In this document: piece after piece, positions 25,341-34,614 of the stretch | Numbering within the stretch: position 1 is the stretch's first letter | Layout: every line of letters begins with the position of its first letter | DNA from: RGIG3701 sp031553595 | GTDB lineage: Bacteria > Planctomycetota > Planctomycetia > Pirellulales > Thermoguttaceae | Direction: 5' to 3' | Length of the DNA: 64,000 bases | NCBI GenBank assembly: GCA_031553595.1 | Contig: JAVBLI010000023.1 | Span: forward strand, 1 to 64,000 | Position numbers and translations under genes: made by a program | The notes under the pieces: generated by a model | What the model saw: the letters and a program-made list of their open reading frames with translations, nothing else | Told to the model about the DNA's origin: nothing | Database searches by the model: none

Positions 25341-25672
25341 TCGTTGGGCCTGATGGTGTGAAGTTGACATCCCGGTTGGGGGGATTTAGCCCACCGGGGT
25401 TTTGGGGAGAGGAAAAATAGCCGCGTCTGTTGCATGCGGAAATCTGTTGCCGGTTTATTCTGTGGAAACCGGCTTGCTGCTTCTCTTTTTTCTAAAAAAA
25501 AGTCTTTTTTTTCTGAAATGGCTGAAACTGGTCTGGACAAAACGGCCAATAGTTATAAAATCATAACTGTTGTGAATGATGTAATGTTCACTGAAGTGAA
25601 TGTTTATTGCTTGTTAATAGTTCGATTTTTGCTGTGAGAATGGTTAGGCCATGAAATGAGACCCGATCGATC
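25341..25672. other. Intergenic region before marR with two candidate operators
   Basis: Holds two inverted repeats: AGTTAT-AAAATC-ATAACT (25551-25568) and TTCACT-GA-AGTGAA (25587-25600). The TATAAA inside the first could be a -10, but the nearest TGGACA is only 14 nt upstream. MarR proteins usually bind such palindromes near their own promoter, so autoregulation is likely. No gene is seen. Confidence 0.4.
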
Positions 25673-26173
25673 ATGAGTTCAGAATTTGAAAACAAAGATG
25701 TCGAGCCGTTTGTGAAGATGATGATGATCGTCGATCGCATCCAGCAGTTGATTTTGTCGACTTCTTCGAAAACGCAGGTAGCGTTGGTGGAATCGCTGAC
25801 GAAGCGGCAGGAGAAATCGCTTTTTGTGGTTTCTCGGTTAAATGCCACGAAGCCGGAGGGGGTGACGCTGAAGGAATTGGCGGAACATCTTCACATGACG
25901 GTGCCGGCGGCGTCTGTTTTGGTGGAGAGCATGGTGCGCAAGGGGCTTTTGTCGCGTGTTCCTAGCGCCACGGACCGCCGGGCGGTGTGTATCAAGCTTT
26001 CGCAGCAGGGGCAGGAGATTTTCGAGAACTGCTGTGGGCAGGTGAAGCTCATCACAAAAAATCTCATCGCCGACGTTTCCGCCGCGGATCGGGAGACGTT
26101 TCGCGGCGTGGTTCATCATATTTTCGAGCAGCTTTTTCACGAAGATTATATGGAGAATCGAAAACTTTTATAA
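25673..26173 (+). CDS. MarR-family transcriptional regulator
   Basis: 166 residues. Winged helix-turn-helix at about 45-125: LKELAEHLHMTVPAASVLVE is the recognition part and SATDRRAVCIKLSQQGQ is the wing with the family DRR signature. Dimerisation helices lie at both ends. The gene lies 198 nt before a membrane-fusion/RND-pump gene pair on the same strand and probably represses it and itself, releasing DNA when it binds a small toxic compound. No ribosome site is obvious before ATG 25673. Confidence 0.88.
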   Translation: MSSEFENKDVEPFVKMMMIVDRIQQLILSTSSKTQVALVESLTKRQEKSLFVVSRLNATKPEGVTLKELAEHLHMTVPAASVLVESMVRKGLLSRVPSATDRRAVCIKLSQQGQEIFENCCGQVKLITKNLIADVSAADRETFRGVVHHIFEQLFHEDYMENRKLL

Positions 26174-26371
26174 AAAACGCACTCTCTCGCGTTGTGCAGC
26201 GGCCGGATGGATGGGTTTGGCGACTCCGAAATACGTTTTCCTCCAGGGGGGCGTATCCCGTCCAAATCGCCGTCCGCCGCTGCCGGGCTCATGCCAAAAC
26301 GATTGCCGCCGGGGCTCCGGCACGGAAATAACACAAAACACGGTTTCCTCGTTTCAAGGAGAAAAACACGA

Positions 26372-27799
26372 ATGATCAAACAAATGCTTATCTTTTCGCT
26401 CATGCTGGGAATGATGTTTTCCTTGCCGGCGGTGAGCTCGGCCCAGGAGAAAAAAGGGGATCAGCCCGCTGCGGCGAAAGCGGCTGTGGATAAACACGCG
26501 GATAAACCGGCCGAGAAAGCGCCGGAAAAACCCGCGGCCGAGAAACCTGCGGGCAAACCGGGCGACAAGCCAGCGGATGCAGGCGCTGGACAGCCGATGA
26601 TGCCGAAGTCGGCGGTGCTGGTGGAGAAGGTATTTTCCCGCCCGTCGGTGATCGACAAAAAATACGTCGGCGTTATTGAGGCGATCAACACGGTCGTGTC
26701 GGTGACGCGTGTTTCGGGCGACATCATGAACGTGGCGTTTCATGAAGGCGACCTGGTGAAAGAGGGCGAGCTGCTCTTCGAAATCGACGATGTGCGTTAT
26801 GCCGCGACGGTGAAGTCGGCGGAGGCGCGGATCGAGCAGGTGAAGGCGCGGATTCAGTATGCCGAGGCGTCTTACAAGCGGAATCTGACGCTTTACAAGG
26901 AAATCACGGGCGTTTCCGAGGACGAGGTAGAGAGCGTCGCCAGTACGCTGGCCAGTGCGAAAGCGGAGTTGCGGGCACTGGAGGCCGAGTTGATTTTGTC
27001 GAAGGACGACCTGCAAAACACGAAGATCTACTCGAAAATCACGGGCCGCGCGGGGCGTCTGCCGCATTCGAAGGGCAATTACGTCACGCCGGCAAGCGGG
27101 GCGCTGATTACGGTCGTGCAGATGGACCCGATCTATATTCGTTTTTCGATGAGCGAAAAAGACTTCATTTCGATGTTCGGCAACGTGGACAACCTGAAAA
27201 AAACGGCGACCGTGGTGCTGCAATTGGCCGACGGGACGTTTTATAAGAACGGCGACGATGCGCCGATGAAGGGCGAGATCATGTTCATCGACAACGCGGT
27301 GAAGACGAGCCTTTCCTCGGTCAGCATCTGGGCGTCCTTCAAAAACCCGACCGAACGCCTCAATCCCGGCGGTATCGCGGGGGTGCACCTGACGAAAACG
27401 GACACAACGGAGTACCCCGTGGTGAAATCTTCGGCGATCATGTTCACGCAGCAGGGCACGCAGATTTACGTGCTGGGCCCGGGCGACGTTCCCGAGCTGC
27501 GGACGGTGACGCTGGGCGCGACGGACTCCGGCGGCGTCTATCGCGCGATCACCAACGGCCTGAAGGTCGGCGAGACCGTTATCATCGACGGTATGCATAA
27601 AATCATGACGCTGCCTAATGCGCAAGGCCAGATGCAGACGCTGCCCGTCGCTCCCATGACGGAAGCCGCACGCGACGCGATGGCAAAAGAAGCGTCCGTC
27701 GAGCTGAAACAAGTGAAGGACGATCGTGCGGCTGCGAAGGCTGCCGAAGAGGCGAAGGCCGCTGAGAAATCGGGCGCAGCGAAGAAGGAGACCAAATAA
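26372..27799 (+). CDS. RND efflux periplasmic adaptor (membrane fusion protein)
   Basis: 475 residues from ATG 26372 (CAAGGAG upstream); the ORF runs back to 26192 without support. Signal peptide MIKQMLIFSLMLGMMFSLPA, then an unusual Lys/Ala/Pro-rich spacer (about 27-80, KPAEKAPEKPAAEKPAG). Lipoyl halves (VSGDIMNVAFHEGDLVKEG and KITGRAGRLPHSKGNYV) flank a helical hairpin (about 145-215). A beta-barrel and membrane-proximal domain follow, with IYIRFSMSEKDF and SVSIWASFKNPTERLNPGG. It bridges the RND pump to an outer-membrane channel. Its stop overlaps the pump start by one base. Confidence 0.93.
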   Translation: MIKQMLIFSLMLGMMFSLPAVSSAQEKKGDQPAAAKAAVDKHADKPAEKAPEKPAAEKPAGKPGDKPADAGAGQPMMPKSAVLVEKVFSRPSVIDKKYVGVIEAINTVVSVTRVSGDIMNVAFHEGDLVKEGELLFEIDDVRYAATVKSAEARIEQVKARIQYAEASYKRNLTLYKEITGVSEDEVESVASTLASAKAELRALEAELILSKDDLQNTKIYSKITGRAGRLPHSKGNYVTPASGALITVVQMDPIYIRFSMSEKDFISMFGNVDNLKKTATVVLQLADGTFYKNGDDAPMKGEIMFIDNAVKTSLSSVSIWASFKNPTERLNPGGIAGVHLTKTDTTEYPVVKSSAIMFTQQGTQIYVLGPGDVPELRTVTLGATDSGGVYRAITNGLKVGETVIIDGMHKIMTLPNAQGQMQTLPVAPMTEAARDAMAKEASVELKQVKDDRAAAKAAEEAKAAEKSGAAKKETK

Positions 27800-30700
27800 T
27801 GTCGAGATTTTTCATCGAACGCCCGAAATTCGCGTTCGTCATCAGTATCGTGATGGTGCTGACGGGAATTTTGAGCATTGCCACGTTGCCGATTGCGGAG
27901 TACCCGGAAGTTGCGCCGCCGCAGGTGATGGTCACGGCGGTTTACACCGGCGCCACCGCGCAGGACATCGTCGACTCCGTCGCGGCCCCCATCGAATCCC
28001 AGGTCAATGGCCTGGAAAACCTCCTGTACTACGTTTCCACGTCCGACAACTCCGGCGCGTATTCCCTCCAGGTATACTTCAAATACGGTACCAACGGCGA
28101 CATCGCGCAGGTTAACGTCCAGAACGCGGTCAAGCGGGCCGAGTCCGTGCTGCCCGTGGAAGTGAAGGCGTATGGCGTGAACATCATCAAGCGTTCCGCC
28201 GACATTCTTTCGCTGTTTGCGTTTAAGGTTGACTCGGACAAAATGGATCTCTTGACGCTGGGCAACTACGTCAAAATGTATGTTCGTGACCCCCTGGCGC
28301 GCGTGGATGGCATTAATGACGTCCAGATTTTCGCCAACCGGGAATACAGCATGCGTATCTGGCTGGACACGCAGACGATGTCGGCCATGGGAATCTCCAC
28401 CGATGAGGTTTCGCAAGCCATCCAGGGGCAGAATATTCAAGCCGCGGCGGGTTCTATCGGTCTGGAAAGCAGCAACGCCTATATGCAGTTCAAGCTGACG
28501 ATCAAGGGGCGTTTGAAGGAGGCCCACGAGTTTGAGGAAATCATCGTCCGCTCCGACGGCATGGGCAACGTCGTCAAAATCAAGGACATCGCCAAGGTGG
28601 AGCTTGGTGCAGAAAAGTATTCCGGCTACTCGACTGCCAACGGTCAGGAAGCGGTCGTAATGGCTATCTTCCGTAACTCCGACGCCAACGCGCTGGACAC
28701 CGTGAAGCGGGCGAAGGCTGAGCTGACGAAACTTGCGGAGCGTTTTCCTGAAGGTATGACCTGGGAAACCGCGTTCGACCCGACCGAGTTTATCGAGATT
28801 TCGATGTATGAAATCGTCGAGACGCTCGTCATTGCAGTGCTCCTGGTGGTGCTGGTGACGTATCTCTTCCTTCAGGACTGGCGGGCCACGATTATTCCGA
28901 TCATCGCCATTCCGGTGTCGCTTTTGGGGACGTTCCCCTTCCTGTGGATGTTCGGTTTTTCGATCAACACGCTGAGTATGTTCGGGTTGATTCTCGTCAT
29001 CGGTTCGCTGGTCGACGACGCGATCATCGTCGTGGAAAACGTCATGTCGCACATCGAGAAGGGCGAAGACCCCCACACGGCCACCGTCAACGGCATGGGG
29101 CAAATCACGGGCCCGGTCATCGCCATGACCATGGTGACGGTCGCGATTTACGTCCCGATCTGTTTCTACGGCGGTATGGTGGGCCAGATTTACCTGCAAT
29201 TCGCGGCGACGATGAGTATTTCCATCGTGCTTTCGGCGGTCAACGCCCTGACGCTCAGCCCCGCGCTGTGTGCCATGATTTTGAAGAAGCATCGGCCGGC
29301 GCGGTTTTCGATTTTCAAGCCCTTCAACATGGCGCTGGACGGAACGCGTAACGGCTTCTCGCTGATGAGCAAGCTGCTTGTCCGCCGGATATTTTTAACG
29401 ATCATCCTTTTCGCCGGCATCGTTTTCGGCAACTATTACCTGTTCAAAACGCTGCCCACCTCCTTCCTGCCTGAAGAAGACCGCGGCGGTCTGTTCGCGC
29501 ACATCGAGTTGCCGCCCGGCGCTTCGCTGGCGAGAATCGAGAAAGTCACCCGCTACCTTTCCGACAAGGCCCAGGCGATCCCCGGCATCAACCGCGTGAT
29601 GATCGTCAACGGCTACAGTATGATGGGCGGCGAAGGCGAAAACGTGGGAATGGCCATTTTCAAGCTCGACCACTGGGACAAGCGAGAGACCAAAGATCTG
29701 CAATTGCAGGCCATCAAGGCGGAGATCGATAAAATCTGTGCCATGGTGCCTGAAGCGAGGATCCTGACGTTCGTGCCCCCGGCGATCATGGGTGTCGGCA
29801 CCTCCGGCGGAGCGGAGTTTTATTACTGTGCCACGGGAGACGTCACTCCGCAGCAGCTGGACATGGAGACCAAGCAGTTGCTGGGTATCCTGATGAACAT
29901 GTCGCCTGTCTACCAGCAGCAGGGGATCAAGTTCCCCACGCAGTATGCGTTCAGCACTTACAACGCGAACACGCCGATGCTGGAATTGAAGATCGACCGC
30001 GACAAGGCCGAGATGATGAGCGTGCCCATTAGTTCGATTTTCAATACGCTGCAAAGCAAGCTGGCGTCGTACTACGTCAACGACTTTAATATTCAAGGCT
30101 ATAACTTCAAGGTTAAGATTCAGTCCGAGGCGGACAGTCGCGGTATCATGGAGGACATCAATAACATTTATGTCCCGAACGTCCGCAGCGAAATGGTGCC
30201 GTTCACGGCTGTGGGCGACATCGAATACTCGGTGGGGCCCCGGAGCATCAACCGTTTCAACCAGATGCTGGCGGCCAAAGTCAACGCCAACGCAAACCCT
30301 GGAACCAGTTCAGGAACGTATATGCGGATGATCGAAAACGACATCAAGCATCCCGATAATTTCCAGATCGAGTGGGAGGGCATGAGTCTCCAGGAGAAAA
30401 ACAACGAGGGGCAGATCGTGTTCCTGTTGATGCTGTCGGTAACGTTCGCGTACCTGTTCCTCGTGGCCCAGTATGAAAGCTGGATGATCCCGCTGCCGGT
30501 GATGCTGTCGGTGCTGGTCGCGACGCTGGGGGCCATGTACGGCATCCTGATCTGCCACTTGGATCTGAGCATTTATGCGCAGCTGGGCCTGCTGATGCTC
30601 ATCGGTATTGCCAGTAAGAACGCGATTTTGATTGTCGAGTTCGCGCAGGAAGAACGCGAGTCGGGCATGACGGTTTCGGAGGCGGCGGTCAGCGCCTTCC

Positions 30701-31131
30701 GGCTGCGTTACCGCGCGGTGCTCATGACGGCCTGGTCGTTCATTCTCGGCGTGCTGCCGCTGGCGCTGGCCGTGGGAGCGGGAGCCGGGAGCCGGCGGGC
30801 CATCGGCATCACCACCTGCTGGGGCATGTTGGTCGCGACGCTGCTGGGAATCGTTCTGGTGCCCGGACTTTATGCCGTTTTCGAGTACACGCGGGAGTTC
30901 TTCCAGCCGAAACTGCGGCGCAAGCTGAAGTTGGCGGAAGAAAATCGCTTACTGGCGCAAAGCACAGCGGCCGCCCTGGCGGAAATGCCGGTGGAGATCG
31001 TTTCCGAACCGACTTCACCTCTGGAAATGGACGCGGCCATGGAGTCGCCCTCGGATACCCCGCAGCGAAGTTGGGAAGATGTGTATTCCGATTACCGGAA
31101 CGGGCCTCCAACCGACGAGCCGCAGTCGTAA
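27799..31131 (+). CDS. RND multidrug efflux permease (AcrB/HAE1 type)
   Basis: 1110 residues. Begins with MSRFFIERPKFAFVISIVMV, typical of hydrophobe/amphiphile RND pumps. The proton relay is intact: Asp406-Asp407 in GSLVDDAIIVVEN and Lys940 in GIASKNAILIVEFA. Two repeats of six membrane helices each enclose large periplasmic loops. A tail of about 80 residues beyond the last helix is longer than in AcrB and ends in acidic, Pro-rich sequence. Co-translated with the adaptor (TAATG overlap). No TolC-type channel gene follows, so an outer-membrane partner must be encoded elsewhere. A strong terminator lies downstream. Confidence 0.95.
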   Translation: MSRFFIERPKFAFVISIVMVLTGILSIATLPIAEYPEVAPPQVMVTAVYTGATAQDIVDSVAAPIESQVNGLENLLYYVSTSDNSGAYSLQVYFKYGTNGDIAQVNVQNAVKRAESVLPVEVKAYGVNIIKRSADILSLFAFKVDSDKMDLLTLGNYVKMYVRDPLARVDGINDVQIFANREYSMRIWLDTQTMSAMGISTDEVSQAIQGQNIQAAAGSIGLESSNAYMQFKLTIKGRLKEAHEFEEIIVRSDGMGNVVKIKDIAKVELGAEKYSGYSTANGQEAVVMAIFRNSDANALDTVKRAKAELTKLAERFPEGMTWETAFDPTEFIEISMYEIVETLVIAVLLVVLVTYLFLQDWRATIIPIIAIPVSLLGTFPFLWMFGFSINTLSMFGLILVIGSLVDDAIIVVENVMSHIEKGEDPHTATVNGMGQITGPVIAMTMVTVAIYVPICFYGGMVGQIYLQFAATMSISIVLSAVNALTLSPALCAMILKKHRPARFSIFKPFNMALDGTRNGFSLMSKLLVRRIFLTIILFAGIVFGNYYLFKTLPTSFLPEEDRGGLFAHIELPPGASLARIEKVTRYLSDKAQAIPGINRVMIVNGYSMMGGEGENVGMAIFKLDHWDKRETKDLQLQAIKAEIDKICAMVPEARILTFVPPAIMGVGTSGGAEFYYCATGDVTPQQLDMETKQLLGILMNMSPVYQQQGIKFPTQYAFSTYNANTPMLELKIDRDKAEMMSVPISSIFNTLQSKLASYYVNDFNIQGYNFKVKIQSEADSRGIMEDINNIYVPNVRSEMVPFTAVGDIEYSVGPRSINRFNQMLAAKVNANANPGTSSGTYMRMIENDIKHPDNFQIEWEGMSLQEKNNEGQIVFLLMLSVTFAYLFLVAQYESWMIPLPVMLSVLVATLGAMYGILICHLDLSIYAQLGLLMLIGIASKNAILIVEFAQEERESGMTVSEAAVSAFRLRYRAVLMTAWSFILGVLPLALAVGAGAGSRRAIGITTCWGMLVATLLGIVLVPGLYAVFEYTREFFQPKLRRKLKLAEENRLLAQSTAAALAEMPVEIVSEPTSPLEMDAAMESPSDTPQRSWEDVYSDYRNGPPTDEPQS

Positions 31132-31175
31132 TCCTTCCCGGCATCTCCCGCCCCTCGCGGACGGGAATGCACGGT

Positions 31176-31231
31176 GCCCTGTGCCGGCGTGAAAAGCTCC
31201 CCCGCTTTTCCGCCGCCGCAGGGCTTTTTTT
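31176..31231 (+). terminator. Terminator of the marR-RND operon
   Basis: GCCCTG (31176-31181) pairs with CAGGGC (31219-31224), with inner CGGCG/CGCCG and AAAAGC/GCTTTT pairing giving a long stem, then seven T residues (31225-31231). Confidence 0.85.
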
Positions 31232-31255
31232 ACGGATGAAAAATCCATGCAGCCA

Positions 31256-31409
31256 TAAAAACAGCAGCCAGCAGCGCAGCGGAACGCAGTGACATAAGAA
31301 CAGCAGCCGACAGCGTAGCGGAACGCAGAGACCGGATAGAATAACTGGGATTTTTCCCACTTCTATCCGGTCTCTGCGTTTCGCTCCGCTATCGGCTGCT
31401 GTTTCTTAT
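31256..31409. repeat. Family 1 palindromic repeat, copy 3 (subfamily B) with an extra left arm
   Basis: Complete element 31294-31409: arms AAGAACAGCAGCCGACAGCG and CGGCTGCTGTTTCTTAT, inner GCAGAGACCGG/CCGGTCTCTGC. Directly before it lies a second left arm (31256-31293, AACAGCAGCCAGCAGCGCAG), so a partial tandem duplication. Confidence 0.9.
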
Positions 31410-31433
31410 ATCCGAGTGCATTTGAAAGCCGTT

Positions 31434-32129
31434 TTAGTTTTTCGCGCCCTGCAAGATTCCCCGCACTTCATGCGGCAGGGGTTTTTTCGAATTGAGATTG
31501 TTCATCTGGAGGTCCCACTGGATATCGCGGGCGCTGCGGAGCTCGATCTGGCCGGTGCTCATGTCCACGTGATACACGCAGATGGAACGCTGTTTCGGGT
31601 CGATGATCGTCAGTTGCTGCACCTTGCCGGTGGGCGTGGCGAGCACTTCCTGAAACGCGATCAGGCCGTCGGCGCTGGCGGGCATGTGATTTTTCGGCAT
31701 GCCTTCACCCGGGGCGGGCGAAAGTTCGGCGGGCATGCTTCGCATCGCGGTTTCCACACTCGGGTGGGTGGCTGGCGTGGTTCGGACGGGCTCCTGGTGA
31801 GAAGCTGGCGTCACGTGGGCGGCCGCGGCGTTACCAGCACCACCCGCACTGACGGGGGCGTTATAACCGGCCTGGGACACTCCACCGGAATGCACGCGCG
31901 CAGCCGGCGCGGTGGGAATAGAGGCGTCGCGCGCCGGGGTGCGGATGGAAAGGACGTCCGAAACCCGAGTGCCGGAGTCGGCACGCTGGGCCGGGGGCGT
32001 CTCGGCATACCAGTTTTCCTCATGATACATCTGCGAAAAAACCGCGTCGCCCGCCATAAAAACCGCAGAATAAACAAGAAACCCGCAGAGTGAGCGTGGC
32101 CAATTTTTCCCGAACGGATAACGATTCAT
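31434..32129 (-). CDS. Conserved planctomycete hypothetical with N-terminal signal
   Basis: 231 residues from ATG 32129 (GGGGGA upstream; five extra codons are possible). An N-terminal hydrophobic stretch (SLCGFLVYSAVFMAG) is a signal or anchor. The middle (about 40-130) is Ala/Pro/Thr-rich and looks disordered. The C-terminal third is compact: QQLTIIDPKQRSICVYHVDM, then STGQIELRSARDIQWDLQM and PLPHEVRGIL, a pattern I associate with planctomycete conserved hypotheticals. Function unknown. It converges on the RND operon, with a repeat between them. Confidence 0.65.
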   Translation of the reverse strand: MNRYPFGKNWPRSLCGFLVYSAVFMAGDAVFSQMYHEENWYAETPPAQRADSGTRVSDVLSIRTPARDASIPTAPAARVHSGGVSQAGYNAPVSAGGAGNAAAAHVTPASHQEPVRTTPATHPSVETAMRSMPAELSPAPGEGMPKNHMPASADGLIAFQEVLATPTGKVQQLTIIDPKQRSICVYHVDMSTGQIELRSARDIQWDLQMNNLNSKKPLPHEVRGILQGAKN

Positions 32130-32269
32130 GTGTCCCCCTGGCATTCATCATACGCATAAAATTACATCGCCCCGCGAAACACAAGCCTCGCGAGTTCCGT
32201 AAAAACCATGATCCAGTGTACCTTTTTCCGGTTTTTTCTACAAGAGCAGTTTCGCGTTTTTGCCGGGAG

Positions 32270-32297
32270 TTGCCAAAAAAATGGAATGCGGTATGAT
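32270..32297 (+). promoter_or_regulatory. Promoter for queD
   Basis: TTGCCA (32270-32275), 16-nt spacer, TATGAT (32292-32297), giving a leader of about 100 nt. The rest of the 32130-32405 gap holds no gene. Confidence 0.5.
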
Positions 32298-32405
32298 GAG
32301 AAAGATAAAATGGCCCGCGAAAGGATTATTTTTCCCAGTCCTTTTTTCTTCTCTCTGTGTCCACTGTGTTTTCTGTGGTGATTTTTTATAAAGAATGAGA
32401 CAATC

Positions 32406-32807
32406 ATGTTCAAAATCTCGCGACAATTCGATTTTTCATACGGCCATCGCCTCCTGGGACACCAGGGAAAGTGCCGCTTTTTGCACGGCCATAACGCCCG
32501 CGTGCGAGTTACGCTTCAGGCGGAAACACAGAATGAGCTGGGTATGGTGATGGATTTCGGCGACATCCGCGCGACGCTCGAGGCGTGGGTGGATGCGGAG
32601 TTGGATCACCGCACGCTCTTGAACCGGCATGACCCGCTGGTGGCGGTGCTCACGGAGCAGGGCGAGCCCGTGGTGATTCTGGATCAGAACCCCACGGCCG
32701 AGAATCTCGCGCGGCTGATTTTCGAGAAAGCCCGGGAATTTAACCTCCCGGTCAGCGAAGTGCGCGTATGGGAGACGGCCCGCTGTGCCGCCAGTTATAC
32801 GCAGTGA
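32406..32807 (+). CDS. queD: 6-carboxy-tetrahydropterin synthase (QueD/PTPS family)
   Basis: 133 residues, typical for the family. Makes 6-carboxy-5,6,7,8-tetrahydropterin from dihydroneopterin triphosphate, an early step to queuosine. Zinc ligands are His14, His27 and His29 (YGHRL and LHGHN), and the catalytic Cys23 lies in GKCRFLHGH. The second half has the active-site Asp/His part (ELDHRTLL) and the pterin-anchoring Glu in VWETARC. No other queuosine gene is nearby. An alternative is a pyruvoyl-tetrahydropterin synthase role, but bacterial context favours QueD. Confidence 0.9.
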   Translation: MFKISRQFDFSYGHRLLGHQGKCRFLHGHNARVRVTLQAETQNELGMVMDFGDIRATLEAWVDAELDHRTLLNRHDPLVAVLTEQGEPVVILDQNPTAENLARLIFEKAREFNLPVSEVRVWETARCAASYTQ

Positions 32808-32837
32808 ACGCAATGAGCCGCACGTGGAGCGCAGCGA

Positions 32838-32938
32838 AAAAACAGCAGCCGGGAGCACAGCGGAACGCAGTGACCGGATAGAATAGCCGGTATTTTTCTC
32901 ACTTCAATCCGGTCTCTGCGCTGACGGCTGCTGTTTTC
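32838..32938. repeat. Family 1 palindromic repeat, copy 4 (subfamily B, shortened)
   Basis: About 101 bp: GAAAAAACAGCAGCCGGGAG on the left, GACGGCTGCTGTTTTCTT on the right, inner CGCAGTGACCGG/CCGGTCTCTGCG. The right arm has lost part of its middle. It lies between the convergent queD and hcp genes. Confidence 0.88.
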
Positions 32939-32981
32939 TTGCAGCACGTTAGTATTTCGCGCGCTCCGCGTGCGGCTCATT

Positions 32982-34556
32982 TTACTTGCCCGCCATCATC
33001 GCGGCGACGTCGGCGTCCGGGGCGGTGATGGGTTTGATGTCGAAGGTTTTCACCAGCACGGTCGCGACCGCCGGGGAGAGGAAGGCGGGGAGTGTGGGGC
33101 CGAGGCGGATGTTCTTGAAGCCCAGGGCCAGCAGGGCCAGCAGCACGGCGACCGCTTTTTGCTCGTACCACGCGATATCGAAGGACAGCGGCAGCTTATT
33201 CACGTCATCCAGGCCGAAGGCGTCTTTCAGGGCCAGGGCGATGACGGCCAGCGAGTACGAATCGTTGCACTGGCCGGCGTCCAGGACGCGCGGAATGCCG
33301 CCAATGTCGCCCAGCGGGAGCTTGAGATAACGGTATTTCGCACACCCGGCGGTGAGGATCACGGCATCCTGGGGGAGTTTTTCCGCGACATGCGTGAAGT
33401 ATTCTCGCGATGGATGCCGGCCGTCGCAGCCCGCCATGACGACGAAACGCTTAATGGCCCCGGTCTTCACCGCCGCGATCACTTTCTCCGCCAGCGCCAG
33501 CGTCTGGGCATGCGCGAAACCGCCGGTGATTTCGCCGGTTTCCAGTTCCGTCGGCGGGGGGCACGTTTTCGCAAGCGCCACGATTTCGCTAAAATCTTTC
33601 GGCTGCCCGTTCACGCGGTCCGGGATGTGTTTCACCCCCGCGAAGCCCGCCATGCCCGTGGTGAAGATGCGGTCTTTATACTCGCCGCGGACGGGGGTGA
33701 TGCAGTTCGTGGTCATGAGAATCGGGCCGTTAAAGCTCGCGAATTCCTGGTTCTGATGCCACCATGAGCCGCCGTAATGGCCCACGAGGTGCGAGTATTT
33801 CTTGAATTCCGGGTAATAGTGCGCGGGCAGCATTTCGCTGTGCGTGTAAACGTCCACGCCGGCGTCTAGCGTCTGCTCCAGCAGGTCTTTCATGTCGCGC
33901 AGGTCGTGGCCGGAGATGAGGATGCCGGGGCGTGTGCCAGTGCCGAGTTTTACTTTCGTGATTTCCGGATTTCCATACGCGCTGGTGTTCGCGCCGTCCA
34001 GGAGTTTCATCGCGGCGACCGCAATATTTCCGCACTCCAGCACCATGGCCGTCAGTTCGTCGGCGGTTAGTTCCTGTGTCGTGGCGGAGAGTCCGTTGAT
34101 GAGGAATCGGAAAATGGCCGGGTCGGTTTTCCCCAGCACCGCGGCGTGGTCGGTATATGCCGAGACGCCTTTCATGCCGTAAATCAGCAGCTCACGCAGC
34201 GAGCGGACGTCTTCGTTTTCAGTGGCCAGCACGCCCCGCGGCGCGTCGGGCACGCTCACGCCGAGACGTTTTTTCCAAGCCAGCGCTTTATCGACCTGCG
34301 CCTGAATCGCAGCGTCATCGAAATTCGCGTTCGTGATGGTAATGAACATGGACTGGGCCAGGAAGAGGCCCACCTCGTCGAGCGTTTCGGACTCGTCGAT
34401 CATGCCCGACTGTTCAGCCGCGACGGCGATTTCCTTCAGACGCTCCATCAGCACGTCCTGCAAATTCGCGGTGCTCACGCTCTTGCCGCACATGCCCCCG
34501 CGCGTACAGCCGGTGTTATTATGGGTCTCTTGACACTGAAAACAAAACATACTCAT
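32982..34556 (-). CDS. hcp: Hydroxylamine reductase / hybrid cluster protein
   Basis: 524 residues. Reduces hydroxylamine or nitric oxide using a [4Fe-4S] cluster and the 4Fe-2S-2O hybrid cluster. The N-terminal cysteines are Cys5, Cys8, Cys17 and Cys23 (C-x2-C-x8-C-x5-C), the spacing of the class found in strict anaerobes rather than the enterobacterial type. Hybrid-cluster motifs: SGHDLRDMKDLLEQT, TTNCITPV, ILTAGCAKYRY and LDAGQCNDSYS, and KIRLGPTLPAF-like near the end (KNIRLGPTLPAF). AAGGAG precedes the ATG. It points to protection from nitrosative stress in an anaerobic setting. No hcr reductase gene is adjacent. Confidence 0.95.
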   Translation of the reverse strand: MSMFCFQCQETHNNTGCTRGGMCGKSVSTANLQDVLMERLKEIAVAAEQSGMIDESETLDEVGLFLAQSMFITITNANFDDAAIQAQVDKALAWKKRLGVSVPDAPRGVLATENEDVRSLRELLIYGMKGVSAYTDHAAVLGKTDPAIFRFLINGLSATTQELTADELTAMVLECGNIAVAAMKLLDGANTSAYGNPEITKVKLGTGTRPGILISGHDLRDMKDLLEQTLDAGVDVYTHSEMLPAHYYPEFKKYSHLVGHYGGSWWHQNQEFASFNGPILMTTNCITPVRGEYKDRIFTTGMAGFAGVKHIPDRVNGQPKDFSEIVALAKTCPPPTELETGEITGGFAHAQTLALAEKVIAAVKTGAIKRFVVMAGCDGRHPSREYFTHVAEKLPQDAVILTAGCAKYRYLKLPLGDIGGIPRVLDAGQCNDSYSLAVIALALKDAFGLDDVNKLPLSFDIAWYEQKAVAVLLALLALGFKNIRLGPTLPAFLSPAVATVLVKTFDIKPITAPDADVAAMMAGK

Positions 34557-34614
34557 AACGATTCTCCTTCACATAAAACATGAAAAACGGAAATGGAACA
34601 TCCGCGAAAACAGC

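Noticed and set aside
31416..32093. 225-codon + strand frame opposite the conserved hypothetical
   Set aside because: Composition is Gly/Arg/His-rich; the - strand frame has a ribosome site and a conserved-looking C-terminal part.
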